NCBI RefSeq assembly: GCF_006715305.1
Contig: NZ_VFMY01000001.1
Coordinates: 3,410,001 to 3,474,000, forward strand
Length of the DNA stretch: 64,000 bases
Direction of reading: 5' to 3'
Source: Arthrobacter sp. SLBN-100
GTDB taxonomy: Bacteria; Actinomycetota; Actinomycetes; Actinomycetales; Micrococcaceae
Part shown: positions 49,775 through 58,027 of the stretch, in pieces
How the letters are laid out: the number at the start of each line of letters is the position of its first letter
Position numbering within the stretch: the first letter of the stretch is position 1
The notes under the pieces: generated by a model
What the model was told of the DNA's origin: nothing
Database searches by the model: none
The model's input: the letters and a program-made list of their open reading frames with translations, nothing else
Made by a program: the position numbers and the translations under genes

Positions 49775-49796
49775 AAGCAAAGCATGCTTACTAATC
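49775..49796. promoter_or_regulatory. CATGCTTACTA motif upstream of the 115-residue protein gene
   Basis: The sequence AAGCATGCTTACTAA includes the palindrome AAGCATGCTT, and its CATGCTTACTA is identical to part of the inverted repeat at 35730-35749. Both sites lie ~70-100 bp upstream of minus-strand small genes. Confidence 0.5.
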
Positions 49797-49852
49797 CCGA
49801 AACAAATCCACGTGTTTCCCAGGTCACATCACCAGTTCCCCCCGGCTGACCC

Positions 49853-50203
49853 TTAGCGATGCCGGGCAAACCTCCGCTGCCACTGGAGTGCATGCCAGAA
49901 CAGCAGGCAAATGACGGTGATGGTGCCGCTCAGCACCGCATAGGGGGCAAAGGTAAAAATCACGAAAGACGCCGGCATCGATCCACTTGACGGCCCAACC
50001 GCCAAGCTGGTGGTGAGGAAAGCGAAGATTATGCCGCCCACAAGCACGGCTGCAACGGCCCACAAAGCTACGATGAACGGATTTATCGCGGCCGTGAGCC
50101 ACCTGCTGGACTGGTCCTCCGCCGCCGCGTGGTCTTCATCGACCACCGGATTTCCGTCCCTGTCCACTTCCCGGAACCCGATCGTGCCTGCTGGCTGCTC
50201 CAT
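49853..50203 (-). CDS. Small membrane protein, 116 residues, unknown function
   Basis: Starts MEQPAGTIGFREVDRDGNPVVDEDH, a hydrophilic N-terminus. Two hydrophobic segments follow (~residues 42-65 and ~80-105), then a basic end, WQRRFARHR. No family can be named. AGGGGGAAAC directly precedes ATG 50203; a longer frame to 50341 has no homology and is discarded. It is convergent with nothing and divergent from the siderophore operon. Confidence 0.65.
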   Translation of the reverse strand: MEQPAGTIGFREVDRDGNPVVDEDHAAAEDQSSRWLTAAINPFIVALWAVAAVLVGGIIFAFLTTSLAVGPSSGSMPASFVIFTFAPYAVLSGTITVICLLFWHALQWQRRFARHR

Positions 50204-50422
50204 GTTTCCCCCTATGGATCTGCAGCCCGGCCGGCTGCCTGTACTCCACCCTAGTCCTCGTTCTGCCGCCCCGACTTGCCGCGACCGCCCGTGGCAGCGG
50301 CGGGGCATTCTGCAGCAGGAGGAGCGTGGGCTGCCAGTCAATGACGCGCGCAGAAGCTGGAATCCGGCAAAATTCCGGCCCTGTAGATAAATACATCACG
50401 AAAGTTTGATTAAAAGGCTGCC

Positions 50423-50441
50423 CTAAGTAAGGCTTGCCTTT
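50423..50441. promoter_or_regulatory. Iron-box-like site upstream of the siderophore operon
   Basis: The sequence CTAAGTAAGGCTTGCCTTT matches the IdeR/DmdR consensus (AGGCTAACCT core) at about 12 of 19 positions. It is positioned 36 bp before the first gene. Repression by iron-loaded IdeR/DtxR is inferred. Confidence 0.6.
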
Positions 50442-50476
50442 GCAATGGAGTGAACCGCCGAAATAAAGGATGACCA

Positions 50477-52072
50477 GTGCCGCTAATGCCCCGCCTTGAT
50501 GAGTTGGAAGTGGACGAACCGCGAGAGGACCAGGACTGCCCGGGCCAGGATTTCGGCTCCCGGGTGGAGCTCGCGCTCGCGGCCAGCAACCACCTTCTCA
50601 ACGCACGCAATTCACCCCGTTACGTGGCGCAGGTGCTGCAGGGCGTCACGGCCGTGGCCACCAAACTGGAGCGGACCACGCGGCCTTTCTCCGGCGTCGG
50701 GCCTTCCGAGCTGAAGGCCCGCGTGGCAGCGGTGGACCTGGAAACACCCCTGCCGGACACGGCAGCAGCCTTGCAGGAACTCGAAGACGTGTACCTGCGC
50801 GACGCCGTCTATTTCCACGACGCCAAGTACGCCGCCCACCTCAACTGCCCCGTGGTGATTCCGGCGCTGGTGGGCGAGGCCGTCCTGTCCGCGGTGAACT
50901 CCTCGCTGGACACCTGGGACCAGAGCGCCGGGGCCACCATGATCGAGCGGCGCCTCATCGACTGGGCCGCCGCCCGGCTGCACCTCGGCGAAGCCGCCGA
51001 CGGCATCTTCACCTCCGGCGGCAGCCAGTCGAACCTCCAGGCCCTGCTGATCGCCCGCAACCACGCCGTCGCCGGCCTCCGCCAGGACCCCGCGCGCACG
51101 GGGCTTCGGCTGCCGGCCCTGCTGGACACGCTGCGGATCTTCACCTCGGAGGACAGCCACTTCAGCATCCAGAAGTCGGCATCGATGCTGGGACTGGGGT
51201 TCGACGCCGTCGTCACCGTCCCCTGCACTGGTGACCACCGGATGGACCCCGCCGCCCTCGCAGAAGCCATGGCGGCAGCGCGCGGCGCCGGGTTGGCCCC
51301 CATGGCCGTGGTGGCCACCGCAGGCACCACAGACTTCGGCGCGGTGGACCCGCTCGCCGAGCCCGCGGCACTGGCCAGGGCCTACGGCGCCTGGTTCCAC
51401 ATCGATGCCGCATACGGCGGCGGCCTGATGGTCTCCGGCCGATACCGGCATCTCCTGGACGGAACCAGGCTCGCGGACTCGGTCACCGTTGACTTCCACA
51501 AGACGTTCTTCCAGCCAGTGAGCTCAAGCGCCCTCCTGGTCCGCGACCGGACCATGCTGCGACACATCACCTACTACGCCGATTACCTGAACCCGGAAAG
51601 CGCGGCACTCGCTGAAATTCCCAACCAGGTGGACAAGAGCATCCAGACCACCCGCCGGTTCGACGCACTGAAGCTGTGGCTTACCCTGCGGATCATGGGC
51701 GCGGACGCCATCGGTGCCCTGTTCGACGAAGCGATCGACCTCGCTGCCCGTGTGGGCACGCTCCTTGCTGCCGAGGACGACTTCGAACTCGCCGCGCCGC
51801 CGCAGCTGTCCACCCTGGTCTTCCGGTACCGGCCCCGCTTAGAAGGCGGCGGGCGGCTCTCGGAAGAGGACTCCGACGCCCTCAACCCGGCCATCCGCGC
51901 CGCCGTCTTCGCCTCCGGGGAAGCGGTTGTTGCGGGCACCAAGGTGGGCGGCCGCCACTACCTGAAGTTCACCCTCCTTAATGCCGAGGCAACCCTCGAG
52001 GACATTGCCCAGATCATCAACCTCCTGCGCCGCACGGGCGCCGGGCTGCTGCGGAGCGAGGTATCCGCATGA
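50477..52072 (+). CDS. desA: PLP-dependent decarboxylase, siderophore type (DesA-like)
   Basis: A 531-residue group II decarboxylase. TSGGSQSNLQALLIARNHA (~residue 177), VVATAGTTDFGAVDPL (~277), WFHIDAAYGG (~307) and SVTVDFHKTFFQPVSSSALL with the PLP Lys (~343) are all present. In desferrioxamine pathways DesA decarboxylates lysine to cadaverine; putrescine-type products are possible. A GTG at 50477 with AAAGGA about 7 nt upstream is the likely start; ATG 50486 is an alternative. It is the first gene of a four-gene operon in DesA-B-C-D order, with an iron-box-like sequence upstream. Its stop overlaps the next start (ATGA). Confidence 0.88.
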   Translation: MPLMPRLDELEVDEPREDQDCPGQDFGSRVELALAASNHLLNARNSPRYVAQVLQGVTAVATKLERTTRPFSGVGPSELKARVAAVDLETPLPDTAAALQELEDVYLRDAVYFHDAKYAAHLNCPVVIPALVGEAVLSAVNSSLDTWDQSAGATMIERRLIDWAAARLHLGEAADGIFTSGGSQSNLQALLIARNHAVAGLRQDPARTGLRLPALLDTLRIFTSEDSHFSIQKSASMLGLGFDAVVTVPCTGDHRMDPAALAEAMAAARGAGLAPMAVVATAGTTDFGAVDPLAEPAALARAYGAWFHIDAAYGGGLMVSGRYRHLLDGTRLADSVTVDFHKTFFQPVSSSALLVRDRTMLRHITYYADYLNPESAALAEIPNQVDKSIQTTRRFDALKLWLTLRIMGADAIGALFDEAIDLAARVGTLLAAEDDFELAAPPQLSTLVFRYRPRLEGGGRLSEEDSDALNPAIRAAVFASGEAVVAGTKVGGRHYLKFTLLNAEATLEDIAQIINLLRRTGAGLLRSEVSA

Positions 52073-53445
52073 GCACCTCCTGCAACGGCCGCATCTACGA
52101 CTTCGCTGCCATCGGCGTCGGACCCTTCAACCTGGGCCTGGCCGCACTCGCCGAGCCGGTGGAAGAGCTGGACGGCGTCTTCCTGGAACGCAGGGAATCC
52201 TTTGACTGGCACCCCGGCATGATGCTGGAGCCGGCCCACCTGCAGGTGCCCTTTATGGCGGACCTCGTCACCCTGGCCGACCCCACCTCGCCATACTCCT
52301 TCCTGAACTTCCTTAAGCAGACCGGCAGGCTGTACCGCTTCTATATCCGCGAGAACTTCTACCCGTTGCGGGCGGAGTACAACCAGTACTGCCAGTGGGT
52401 GGCGGGGCAGTTGCCCGCCGTCCGTTTTGGCACAGCTGTGCTGGATATAACGCACGACGACGGCGTGTACCGGCTTTCCCTCTCGGGACCGGAAGGGCCG
52501 GAGGTACTGCTGGCGCGGCGCCTGGTGCTGGGAACCGGCACCTGCCCGTACGTGCCGGAGGCGGCGGCAGGAATTGTGGCCGACGCAGCTGCAGGCCGCG
52601 GGGGAGTGGTGCTGCACAATGCCGACTACCTGGCGCGGAAGGCGGAACTGCAGCAGCAGCGCAGCATCACTATCCTGGGGAGCGGCCAAAGCGCCGCCGA
52701 GATCTACTACGAGCTGCTCCAGGAATCGGAGGCCCACGGGTACCAGTTGAACTGGGTGACCCGCTCCGGCCGGTTCTTCCCGCTGGAATACACCAAGCTG
52801 ACACTTGAAATGACCTCGCCCGAGTATGTGGACTACTTCCACGGACTCCCGCAGCACCGGCGCGACCACCTCAACAAGACGCAGAAGAACCTCTACAAGG
52901 GAATCAACTCGGACCTGATCGACGCGATCTACGACCTGCTCTACACCAGGAGCATCCCCGGCACAGTGGACACACAACTGCTGACCCACTCCACGCTGAC
53001 GGCCGCACAGTGGGACCCCGACGCCCGCACCCATACCCTGCACCTGCAGCGCGGGGAGCAGGGCACGTCCTACACACTGGACAGCGAAGCCGTGGTGCTG
53101 GCCACCGGCTACGGCTACCAGGAACCCGGATTCCTGGTTGGCATCCAGGACCGGATCGCCCGGGACAGCGCCGGCAGGTTCGCCGTGGACCGGAACTACA
53201 GCACGGGCGTGGAAACTGGCGAAATCTTCGTCCAGAATGCCGAGCTGCACACCCACGGGTTCGTCACCCCGGACCTGGGCATGGGCGCCTACCGCAACTC
53301 CTGCATCCTGCGCGAAATCACCGGCCGCGAGGTGTACCGCGTGGAGCGGAGCATCGCCTTCCAGCAGTTCGGGGCGCCGGTGGACCTAAGTGCACGAGCG
53401 GACCTCAGTACACCGGCGGACGCCGCGGCGGGGGTGCCGGCATGA
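52069..53445 (+). CDS. desB: Cadaverine/lysine N-hydroxylase (DesB-like flavin monooxygenase)
   Basis: A 458-residue FAD/NADPH-dependent N-hydroxylase of the IucD/SidA family. DFAAIGVGPFNLGLAALAE binds FAD, ITILGSGQSAAEIYYELLQ binds NADPH, and VLATGYGY is the conserved ATGY-type motif. It hydroxylates the terminal amine of the diamine produced by the decarboxylase to give N-hydroxycadaverine. It is translationally coupled on both sides, to the decarboxylase (ATGA) and to the acyltransferase (ATGA). Confidence 0.9.
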   Translation: MSTSCNGRIYDFAAIGVGPFNLGLAALAEPVEELDGVFLERRESFDWHPGMMLEPAHLQVPFMADLVTLADPTSPYSFLNFLKQTGRLYRFYIRENFYPLRAEYNQYCQWVAGQLPAVRFGTAVLDITHDDGVYRLSLSGPEGPEVLLARRLVLGTGTCPYVPEAAAGIVADAAAGRGGVVLHNADYLARKAELQQQRSITILGSGQSAAEIYYELLQESEAHGYQLNWVTRSGRFFPLEYTKLTLEMTSPEYVDYFHGLPQHRRDHLNKTQKNLYKGINSDLIDAIYDLLYTRSIPGTVDTQLLTHSTLTAAQWDPDARTHTLHLQRGEQGTSYTLDSEAVVLATGYGYQEPGFLVGIQDRIARDSAGRFAVDRNYSTGVETGEIFVQNAELHTHGFVTPDLGMGAYRNSCILREITGREVYRVERSIAFQQFGAPVDLSARADLSTPADAAAGVPA

Positions 53446-54011
53446 GCTTCACGTTCCGCTGCCTTGACGCAAAGTCCGACGCACCACTCCTCCACAGCTG
53501 GGTCACCCAGCCCTACGCCTCGTTCTGGGGCATGCTGTCCGCCAGCGTCGAGGACGTGGCGGAGGAGTACACCAGGATCCAGGGCAGCGGCCACCACCAC
53601 GCCTTGCTGGGGCTCGACGACGGCGTCCCCGCCTTCCTGACGGAGGAGTACCTTCCTGCGTCCTCACCACTCGCGGCGGTGTACCCCGTCCTCCCCGGGG
53701 ACCTGGGGATGCACCTGCTGGTGGCACCGCCGTCGAACGCCCCGGTGCCCGGCTACACCACAGCTGTGATGGACGCAGTCCTTGACCGGCTGTTCGCCCA
53801 GCCGGGAGTGGACCGGATCGTGGTGGAGCCGGACGCCAGGAACACCAGGATCCACGCACTGAATGAACGGCTGGGCTTCCAGCCTGCCGGGGTGGTGACC
53901 CTCCCGGACAAGGACGCGCTGCTGAGCTTCTGCAGCCGCTCCGACTACCTCGCCGCCCGCACTGCACCAGACACTCTTTCCACACCCACCACCCAGGGAG
54001 CCTCACTGTGA
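53442..54011 (+). CDS. desC: Siderophore acyltransferase (DesC/IucB-like GNAT)
   Basis: A 189-residue GNAT of the IucB/RhbD type: DAPLLHSWVTQPYASFWGM at the N-terminus, DLGMHLLVAPP near residue 85, and VDRIVVEPDARNTRIHALNERLGFQPAG, the acetyl-CoA-type C-terminal signature. It would transfer succinyl or acetyl to the hydroxylamine of the N-hydroxydiamine. ATG 53442 overlaps the hydroxylase stop. Its TGA overlaps the GTG of the synthetase. Confidence 0.9.
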   Translation: MSFTFRCLDAKSDAPLLHSWVTQPYASFWGMLSASVEDVAEEYTRIQGSGHHHALLGLDDGVPAFLTEEYLPASSPLAAVYPVLPGDLGMHLLVAPPSNAPVPGYTTAVMDAVLDRLFAQPGVDRIVVEPDARNTRIHALNERLGFQPAGVVTLPDKDALLSFCSRSDYLAARTAPDTLSTPTTQGASL

Positions 54012-55867
54012 CCGTCCACCTCAATTCCGCCATACCTGCCTTCCCTGCCACCGCCGCGACCGCCAATGCCGCCGCACCGCACCTCGCCGGCGACCGGTGG
54101 GACAACGCGAACCGGCACCTGCTCCGGAAGGCGCTCGCCGAGTTCTCCCACGAACGGATCCTTGCCCCCGAGCCCCTCGACGAAAGGACCGGTACCTACC
54201 GGGTGTGCAGCGGCGACGGCACGCACGAGTACCGCTTCAACGCCCGGATCCTGGAACTGGACCACTGGTCCATCGACGCCGGTTCCATCCGCTGCTTTCA
54301 GGATGGCGCTGAAGCACCGTTGGACGTGCTGGAATTCATCACGGCGTTCCACGGCACCTTGGGCATCAACCTCCAGATGCTCCCGGTCTACCTCGAAGAG
54401 GTCAGCAGCACGCTGGCAAGCCACGCCTACAAGCAGTGGGCCGGCCGGCCCTCGGCCGCCGAACTGGCCGCCGGAGTCACCGGCGGCAGCAACCCGGCCG
54501 TGGACTTCCAGGCGATAGAGCGCAGCATGACCGAAGGCCACCCCTGCTTTGTGGCCAACAACGGCCGCCTCGGCTTCGGCATCACCGATTACCACGCCTT
54601 CGCGCCGGAGACCGGTGCCCCGGTGCAGCTGGAGTGGATCGCCGTACACCGGAGCCATGCTGCCTTCACCGCAACTAACGCACTCGATTACCGGGCGCAC
54701 CTGGACTCCGAACTGGGTCCACTGCTGGGCGATTTCCACGCCGCGCTCCAGGTACAGGGCCTCGACCCGGACCAGTACTTCCTGATGCCCGTGCACCCAT
54801 GGCAGTGGGAGAACAAGCTCACGGTAACGTTCGCGGCGGAGATCGCACGGCAGCGCATTGTGTACCTGGGTACCGGGATGGACAGTTACCAGGCGCAGCA
54901 GTCCATCCGGACCTTCTTCAACACCAGCGCCCCGGGCCGGCACTACGTCAAGACCGCCATGTCCGTGTTGAACATGGGCTTCATGCGCGGACTGTCGCCG
55001 CAGTACATGAAGGCCACGCCGGCCATCAATGACTGGCTGCGGAACCTGATCGAATCGGACGAAGCCCTCCAAGGCCGGGCGTTCACCATGATCGGCGAAC
55101 TCGCCGCGATCGGCTACCACAACGGGTACTACGAGGCCGCCTCCGCCAAGGGTTCGCCGTACCGGAAAATGCTCTCCGCCCTGTGGCGCGAAAGCCCCCT
55201 TCCGCTGCTGCAGGAAGGACAGCAACTGTGCACCATGGCCGCGCTCCTGCATGTGGATGCCGCGGGGAAACCGATGGTCTCCGCGCTGATCGAGCGGTCC
55301 GGGCTGGCCCCGCAGGACTGGCTGCGGCGGTACTTCGAGGCCTACCTGGTTCCGCTGGCGCACTGCCTGTTTAAGTACGAGCTGGCCTTTATGCCGCATG
55401 GTGAGAACGTGATCCTCGTCCTCGAGGATGGCGTACCGGTGCGGGCCATCATGAAGGACATCGCCGAGGAAATCGTGGTGATGGGGGACAGGCTGGACCT
55501 TCCGGAGGAGGTGTCGCGCATCAAGGTGGCCATCCCGGACGGGGAGAAGGTGCTGGCCATCTTCACGGACATCTTCGATTGCATCTTCCGCTTCCTGGCG
55601 GCGCTCCTGGCCGAGGACGGCAAGGTCAGCCAGGAGGAGTTCTGGCGCACCGCGGCCGCCAGCATCAGGGACTACCAGGAGCAGCACCCGGAGCTTGCCG
55701 CCCAGTTCTCCCGCCATAACCTGTTCGCTCCCGACTTTGAGCTGTCCTGCCTGAACCGCCTCCAGATGCGCAACAACCAGCAGATGCTGGACCTGGACGA
55801 CCCCTCCGGTGGACTGCAGATGGCCGGGCGGCTCGCGAACCCGCTGGCGAGGTTCGCGGGGCTGTGA
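54008..55867 (+). CDS. desD: NIS siderophore synthetase (IucA/IucC family, DesD-like)
   Basis: A 619-residue NRPS-independent siderophore synthetase. EGHPCFVANNGRLGFGITDYHAFAPE near residue 178 and FLMPVHPWQWENKL near 258 are IucA/IucC core motifs. KTAMSVLNMGFMRGLSPQYMKATP (~316) and ALCLFKYELAFMPHGENVILVL-like residues (~450-475) form the ATP and C-terminal FhuF-like regions. It condenses and cyclises N-hydroxy-N-succinyl-cadaverine units to desferrioxamine-like trihydroxamates using ATP. The GTG start at 54008 overlaps the previous stop (GTGA). It closes the operon. No exporter or receptor gene is adjacent. Confidence 0.92.
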   Translation: MTVHLNSAIPAFPATAATANAAAPHLAGDRWDNANRHLLRKALAEFSHERILAPEPLDERTGTYRVCSGDGTHEYRFNARILELDHWSIDAGSIRCFQDGAEAPLDVLEFITAFHGTLGINLQMLPVYLEEVSSTLASHAYKQWAGRPSAAELAAGVTGGSNPAVDFQAIERSMTEGHPCFVANNGRLGFGITDYHAFAPETGAPVQLEWIAVHRSHAAFTATNALDYRAHLDSELGPLLGDFHAALQVQGLDPDQYFLMPVHPWQWENKLTVTFAAEIARQRIVYLGTGMDSYQAQQSIRTFFNTSAPGRHYVKTAMSVLNMGFMRGLSPQYMKATPAINDWLRNLIESDEALQGRAFTMIGELAAIGYHNGYYEAASAKGSPYRKMLSALWRESPLPLLQEGQQLCTMAALLHVDAAGKPMVSALIERSGLAPQDWLRRYFEAYLVPLAHCLFKYELAFMPHGENVILVLEDGVPVRAIMKDIAEEIVVMGDRLDLPEEVSRIKVAIPDGEKVLAIFTDIFDCIFRFLAALLAEDGKVSQEEFWRTAAASIRDYQEQHPELAAQFSRHNLFAPDFELSCLNRLQMRNNQQMLDLDDPSGGLQMAGRLANPLARFAGL

Positions 55868-55913
55868 ACCGGTAAAGCCGGACAGCCAAGCTGACGGTGG
55901 CTAGGCTGGCACC

Positions 55914-56705
55914 ATGACTTCAGATATCTCAGGAACAACAGCCCTGGTCACCGGGGCAAGCGCCGGCCTGGGAGCAGAGTTCGCACGCCAGCTCGCTGCC
56001 CAGGGCTGCAACGTGGTGCTGGTGGCGCGGGACCGGGCCCGCCTGGAGGAAACCGCGGCGGGCCTGGAACGGCGCCACGGGATCACGGCGGAGGTGCTCC
56101 CCGCGGACCTGACCGATGACGCGGACGTTGCCGCCGTCGTCGTACGCCTGTCCGATCCCGGGCGGCCGGTGGGGATCCTGGTCAACAACGCCGGGATCGG
56201 GCTGCTGCACAACTTCGAGGACAACCCCATCCAAGAGGAGAAAATGCACCTGAAGCTGCATGTGGAAACGTCCATGGTGCTGGCGCACGCCGCCCTGCAG
56301 GGCATGCTGGAACGTGGCGAGGGCCGGATTATCAACGTGGCCAGCATCGCCGCGTTCCTGCCGCGGGGCACGTACTCGGCGGCGAAAGCCTGGATGGTGA
56401 GCTTCAGCCGTTGGGCCAACCTCGCCTACGCTGGGCGGGGCGTCAAAGTTACGGCGGTCTGTCCCGGCTTTATCCACACGGAATTCCACGACCGCATGGG
56501 TATGGACAAATCCGTGGTTCCGTCATGGACCTGGCTGCGTCCGGCGCGCGTGGTCCGCGAAGGCCTGGCCGACAACGAACGGGGCCTCGCCGTTTCCATC
56601 CCCACCAAGCGCTACAAGCTGGTGGCTGCGTTGGCGCGGATAGCACCGGCGAAACTAGTGGCGGGCCCTCCGCGGAAGCCCAAGGAGGGCAGCAGCGGTC
56701 CGTGA
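55914..56705 (+). CDS. SDR family oxidoreductase
   Basis: A 263-residue classical SDR of the DltE/YqjQ-like group. TALVTGASAGLGAEFARQLAAQG is the cofactor motif. An Arg-rich end of beta-2 (VARDRARLE) favours NADPH. VNNAGIG, NVASIAAF with Ser, and TYSAAKAWMVSFS with Tyr-x3-Lys are all present. The substrate is unknown; the family often acts on fatty-acyl or hydroxysteroid-type ketones. It starts 46 bp after the siderophore operon with its own promoter space. Its 3' end overlaps the convergent FUSC-like gene by 51 bp. Confidence 0.85.
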   Translation: MTSDISGTTALVTGASAGLGAEFARQLAAQGCNVVLVARDRARLEETAAGLERRHGITAEVLPADLTDDADVAAVVVRLSDPGRPVGILVNNAGIGLLHNFEDNPIQEEKMHLKLHVETSMVLAHAALQGMLERGEGRIINVASIAAFLPRGTYSAAKAWMVSFSRWANLAYAGRGVKVTAVCPGFIHTEFHDRMGMDKSVVPSWTWLRPARVVREGLADNERGLAVSIPTKRYKLVAALARIAPAKLVAGPPRKPKEGSSGP

Positions 56706-57746
56706 TCCGGACCGCCGCACGGCCACTACCACCAGGATGCCCACCAGCGCCCCCACCAGGGTCTCCACGCCGCGTTCCAGGATCAGGACAGCGGGGTCGA
56801 TCGGTGCGGCGAGCTGGGTCATCAGCAGGATCACCGGCGTAAAGGAGACCATGGCCAGGCCGTAGTGACGGGCCATAAACAGCTCTGTGGTGAACTGGAA
56901 AAGGATCACCAGGAGGGCCAGCACTAAGGTCTGCTGCCCGGGAATCAGTCCCGCCAGGGTCCACGGCCCGGGAATAAGTACGACGGCGGTGACCGCCAAT
57001 CCCACGAACGTTCCGACGATGCGGTGGATGCCTCGCCGGACGCTGCTGGGCAGGTCGGCGCCGGCAAGGGGAACGGCTGCGGCGGCCATCGCCCAGTGCG
57101 GGTGGCCACTGCCGCTGAGGACCCCCACGGTACCGGCAGCACCCACGGCAAGAACATACCGCGCGGCGTGCACCAGCACTTCCGGGAGGCCGGCAGCCTG
57201 CAGGGCGGGCGCGCCCCGGACGGCACCCCGCTGCCAGGACCTGTGCCGGACCCAGCCGCCGAAACCCACCAGCACGGAAAATGCGGCGGACCCCGCAGCG
57301 ATGAGCAGAGCCACCTGCCAGGGAACCACCACGGGCACCGAGGCGCAGGCACCGAGCGCCAGGATGCCAAAGAACGGCCCGTTCGGCTTGAGCCGCACCC
57401 GGTCCGCGAAAACCGATCCGACGCCGGCCAGAACCGCTTCGACGGCAACGAGCCACCAGGACTGGAGGTGGTTGACGGACAGGAACAGGCCTGCCGCGAC
57501 GCCGCCCAGCAGGACCACCGCGGCCTGGCACTGGTGCAGGAGGCGGAGCTGGTGCGTTTCCGAACGCCCGTACATCCCGGTCAGGGCACCGAAAACGGCA
57601 TACATGATGAGGTCGGTCCGGCCCGCGGCCAGCAGCAGGAGCGAGGGGACGGCGACGCTGATGGCCACGCGCAGGGCGGCGAGGTGGTCGCGGTTCGCCG
57701 GTTCCAGCCGGTGGAGGGCGCGCATCTGCTCCATCAGAAGCTTCAT
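56655..57746 (-). CDS. FUSC-like (aromatic acid exporter) membrane protein
   Basis: A 363-residue membrane protein with two blocks of ~5-6 hydrophobic segments. HLAALRVAISVAVPSLLLLAAG and YAVFGALTGMYGRSE open the first block. ADLPSSVRRGIHRIVGTFVGLAVTAVVL, an FUSC/YccS signature of a helix, a basic RGIHRIVGT turn and a helix, opens the second. The family exports aromatic acids or other compounds, or takes part in envelope stress. GGGAAGG precedes ATG 57746; a 44-codon N-terminal extension is not homologous. Its end overlaps the SDR gene. Confidence 0.8.
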   Translation of the reverse strand: MKLLMEQMRALHRLEPANRDHLAALRVAISVAVPSLLLLAAGRTDLIMYAVFGALTGMYGRSETHQLRLLHQCQAAVVLLGGVAAGLFLSVNHLQSWWLVAVEAVLAGVGSVFADRVRLKPNGPFFGILALGACASVPVVVPWQVALLIAAGSAAFSVLVGFGGWVRHRSWQRGAVRGAPALQAAGLPEVLVHAARYVLAVGAAGTVGVLSGSGHPHWAMAAAAVPLAGADLPSSVRRGIHRIVGTFVGLAVTAVVLIPGPWTLAGLIPGQQTLVLALLVILFQFTTELFMARHYGLAMVSFTPVILLMTQLAAPIDPAVLILERGVETLVGALVGILVVVAVRRSGSRTAAALLGLPRRARH

Positions 57747-57923
57747 GCCGCACCTTCCCTGACTGGATCCCGGATCCCTTAAGGTCCCTTTGGAAAGTAT
57801 CACCGGGGCCGTCTGAAAGCATTTCCTGAAGTGTTCGGGGAAACAAAACGACATCGGCGCGTCAGCTGGCAAGGCCAAGGCCGGCCCCGCGAACGGGGCG
57901 AGCCCGGGTGGCCCTGCACGGCA

Positions 57924-57968
57924 AAGGCCCGCCCCGCGCGCTTCACTTGAAGCTGCAGGACGGGCCTT
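57924..57968 (-). terminator. Terminator-like hairpin downstream of the ProP-like gene
   Basis: AAGGCCCG (57924-57931) and CGGGCCTT (57961-57968) pair, with further internal GC pairing. On the minus strand TTTGCC follows. It is 59 bp downstream of the symporter stop. Confidence 0.5.
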
Positions 57969-58027
57969 GGGAGCGTGGGCCGCTAAATCTGCCCGGTCCG
58001 AATTCTGCCGGCCTGAATGGCTACAAG

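Noticed and set aside
53945..55717. 590-codon open frame antisense to the NIS synthetase
   Set aside because: Complement of a certain gene with no recognisable domain.
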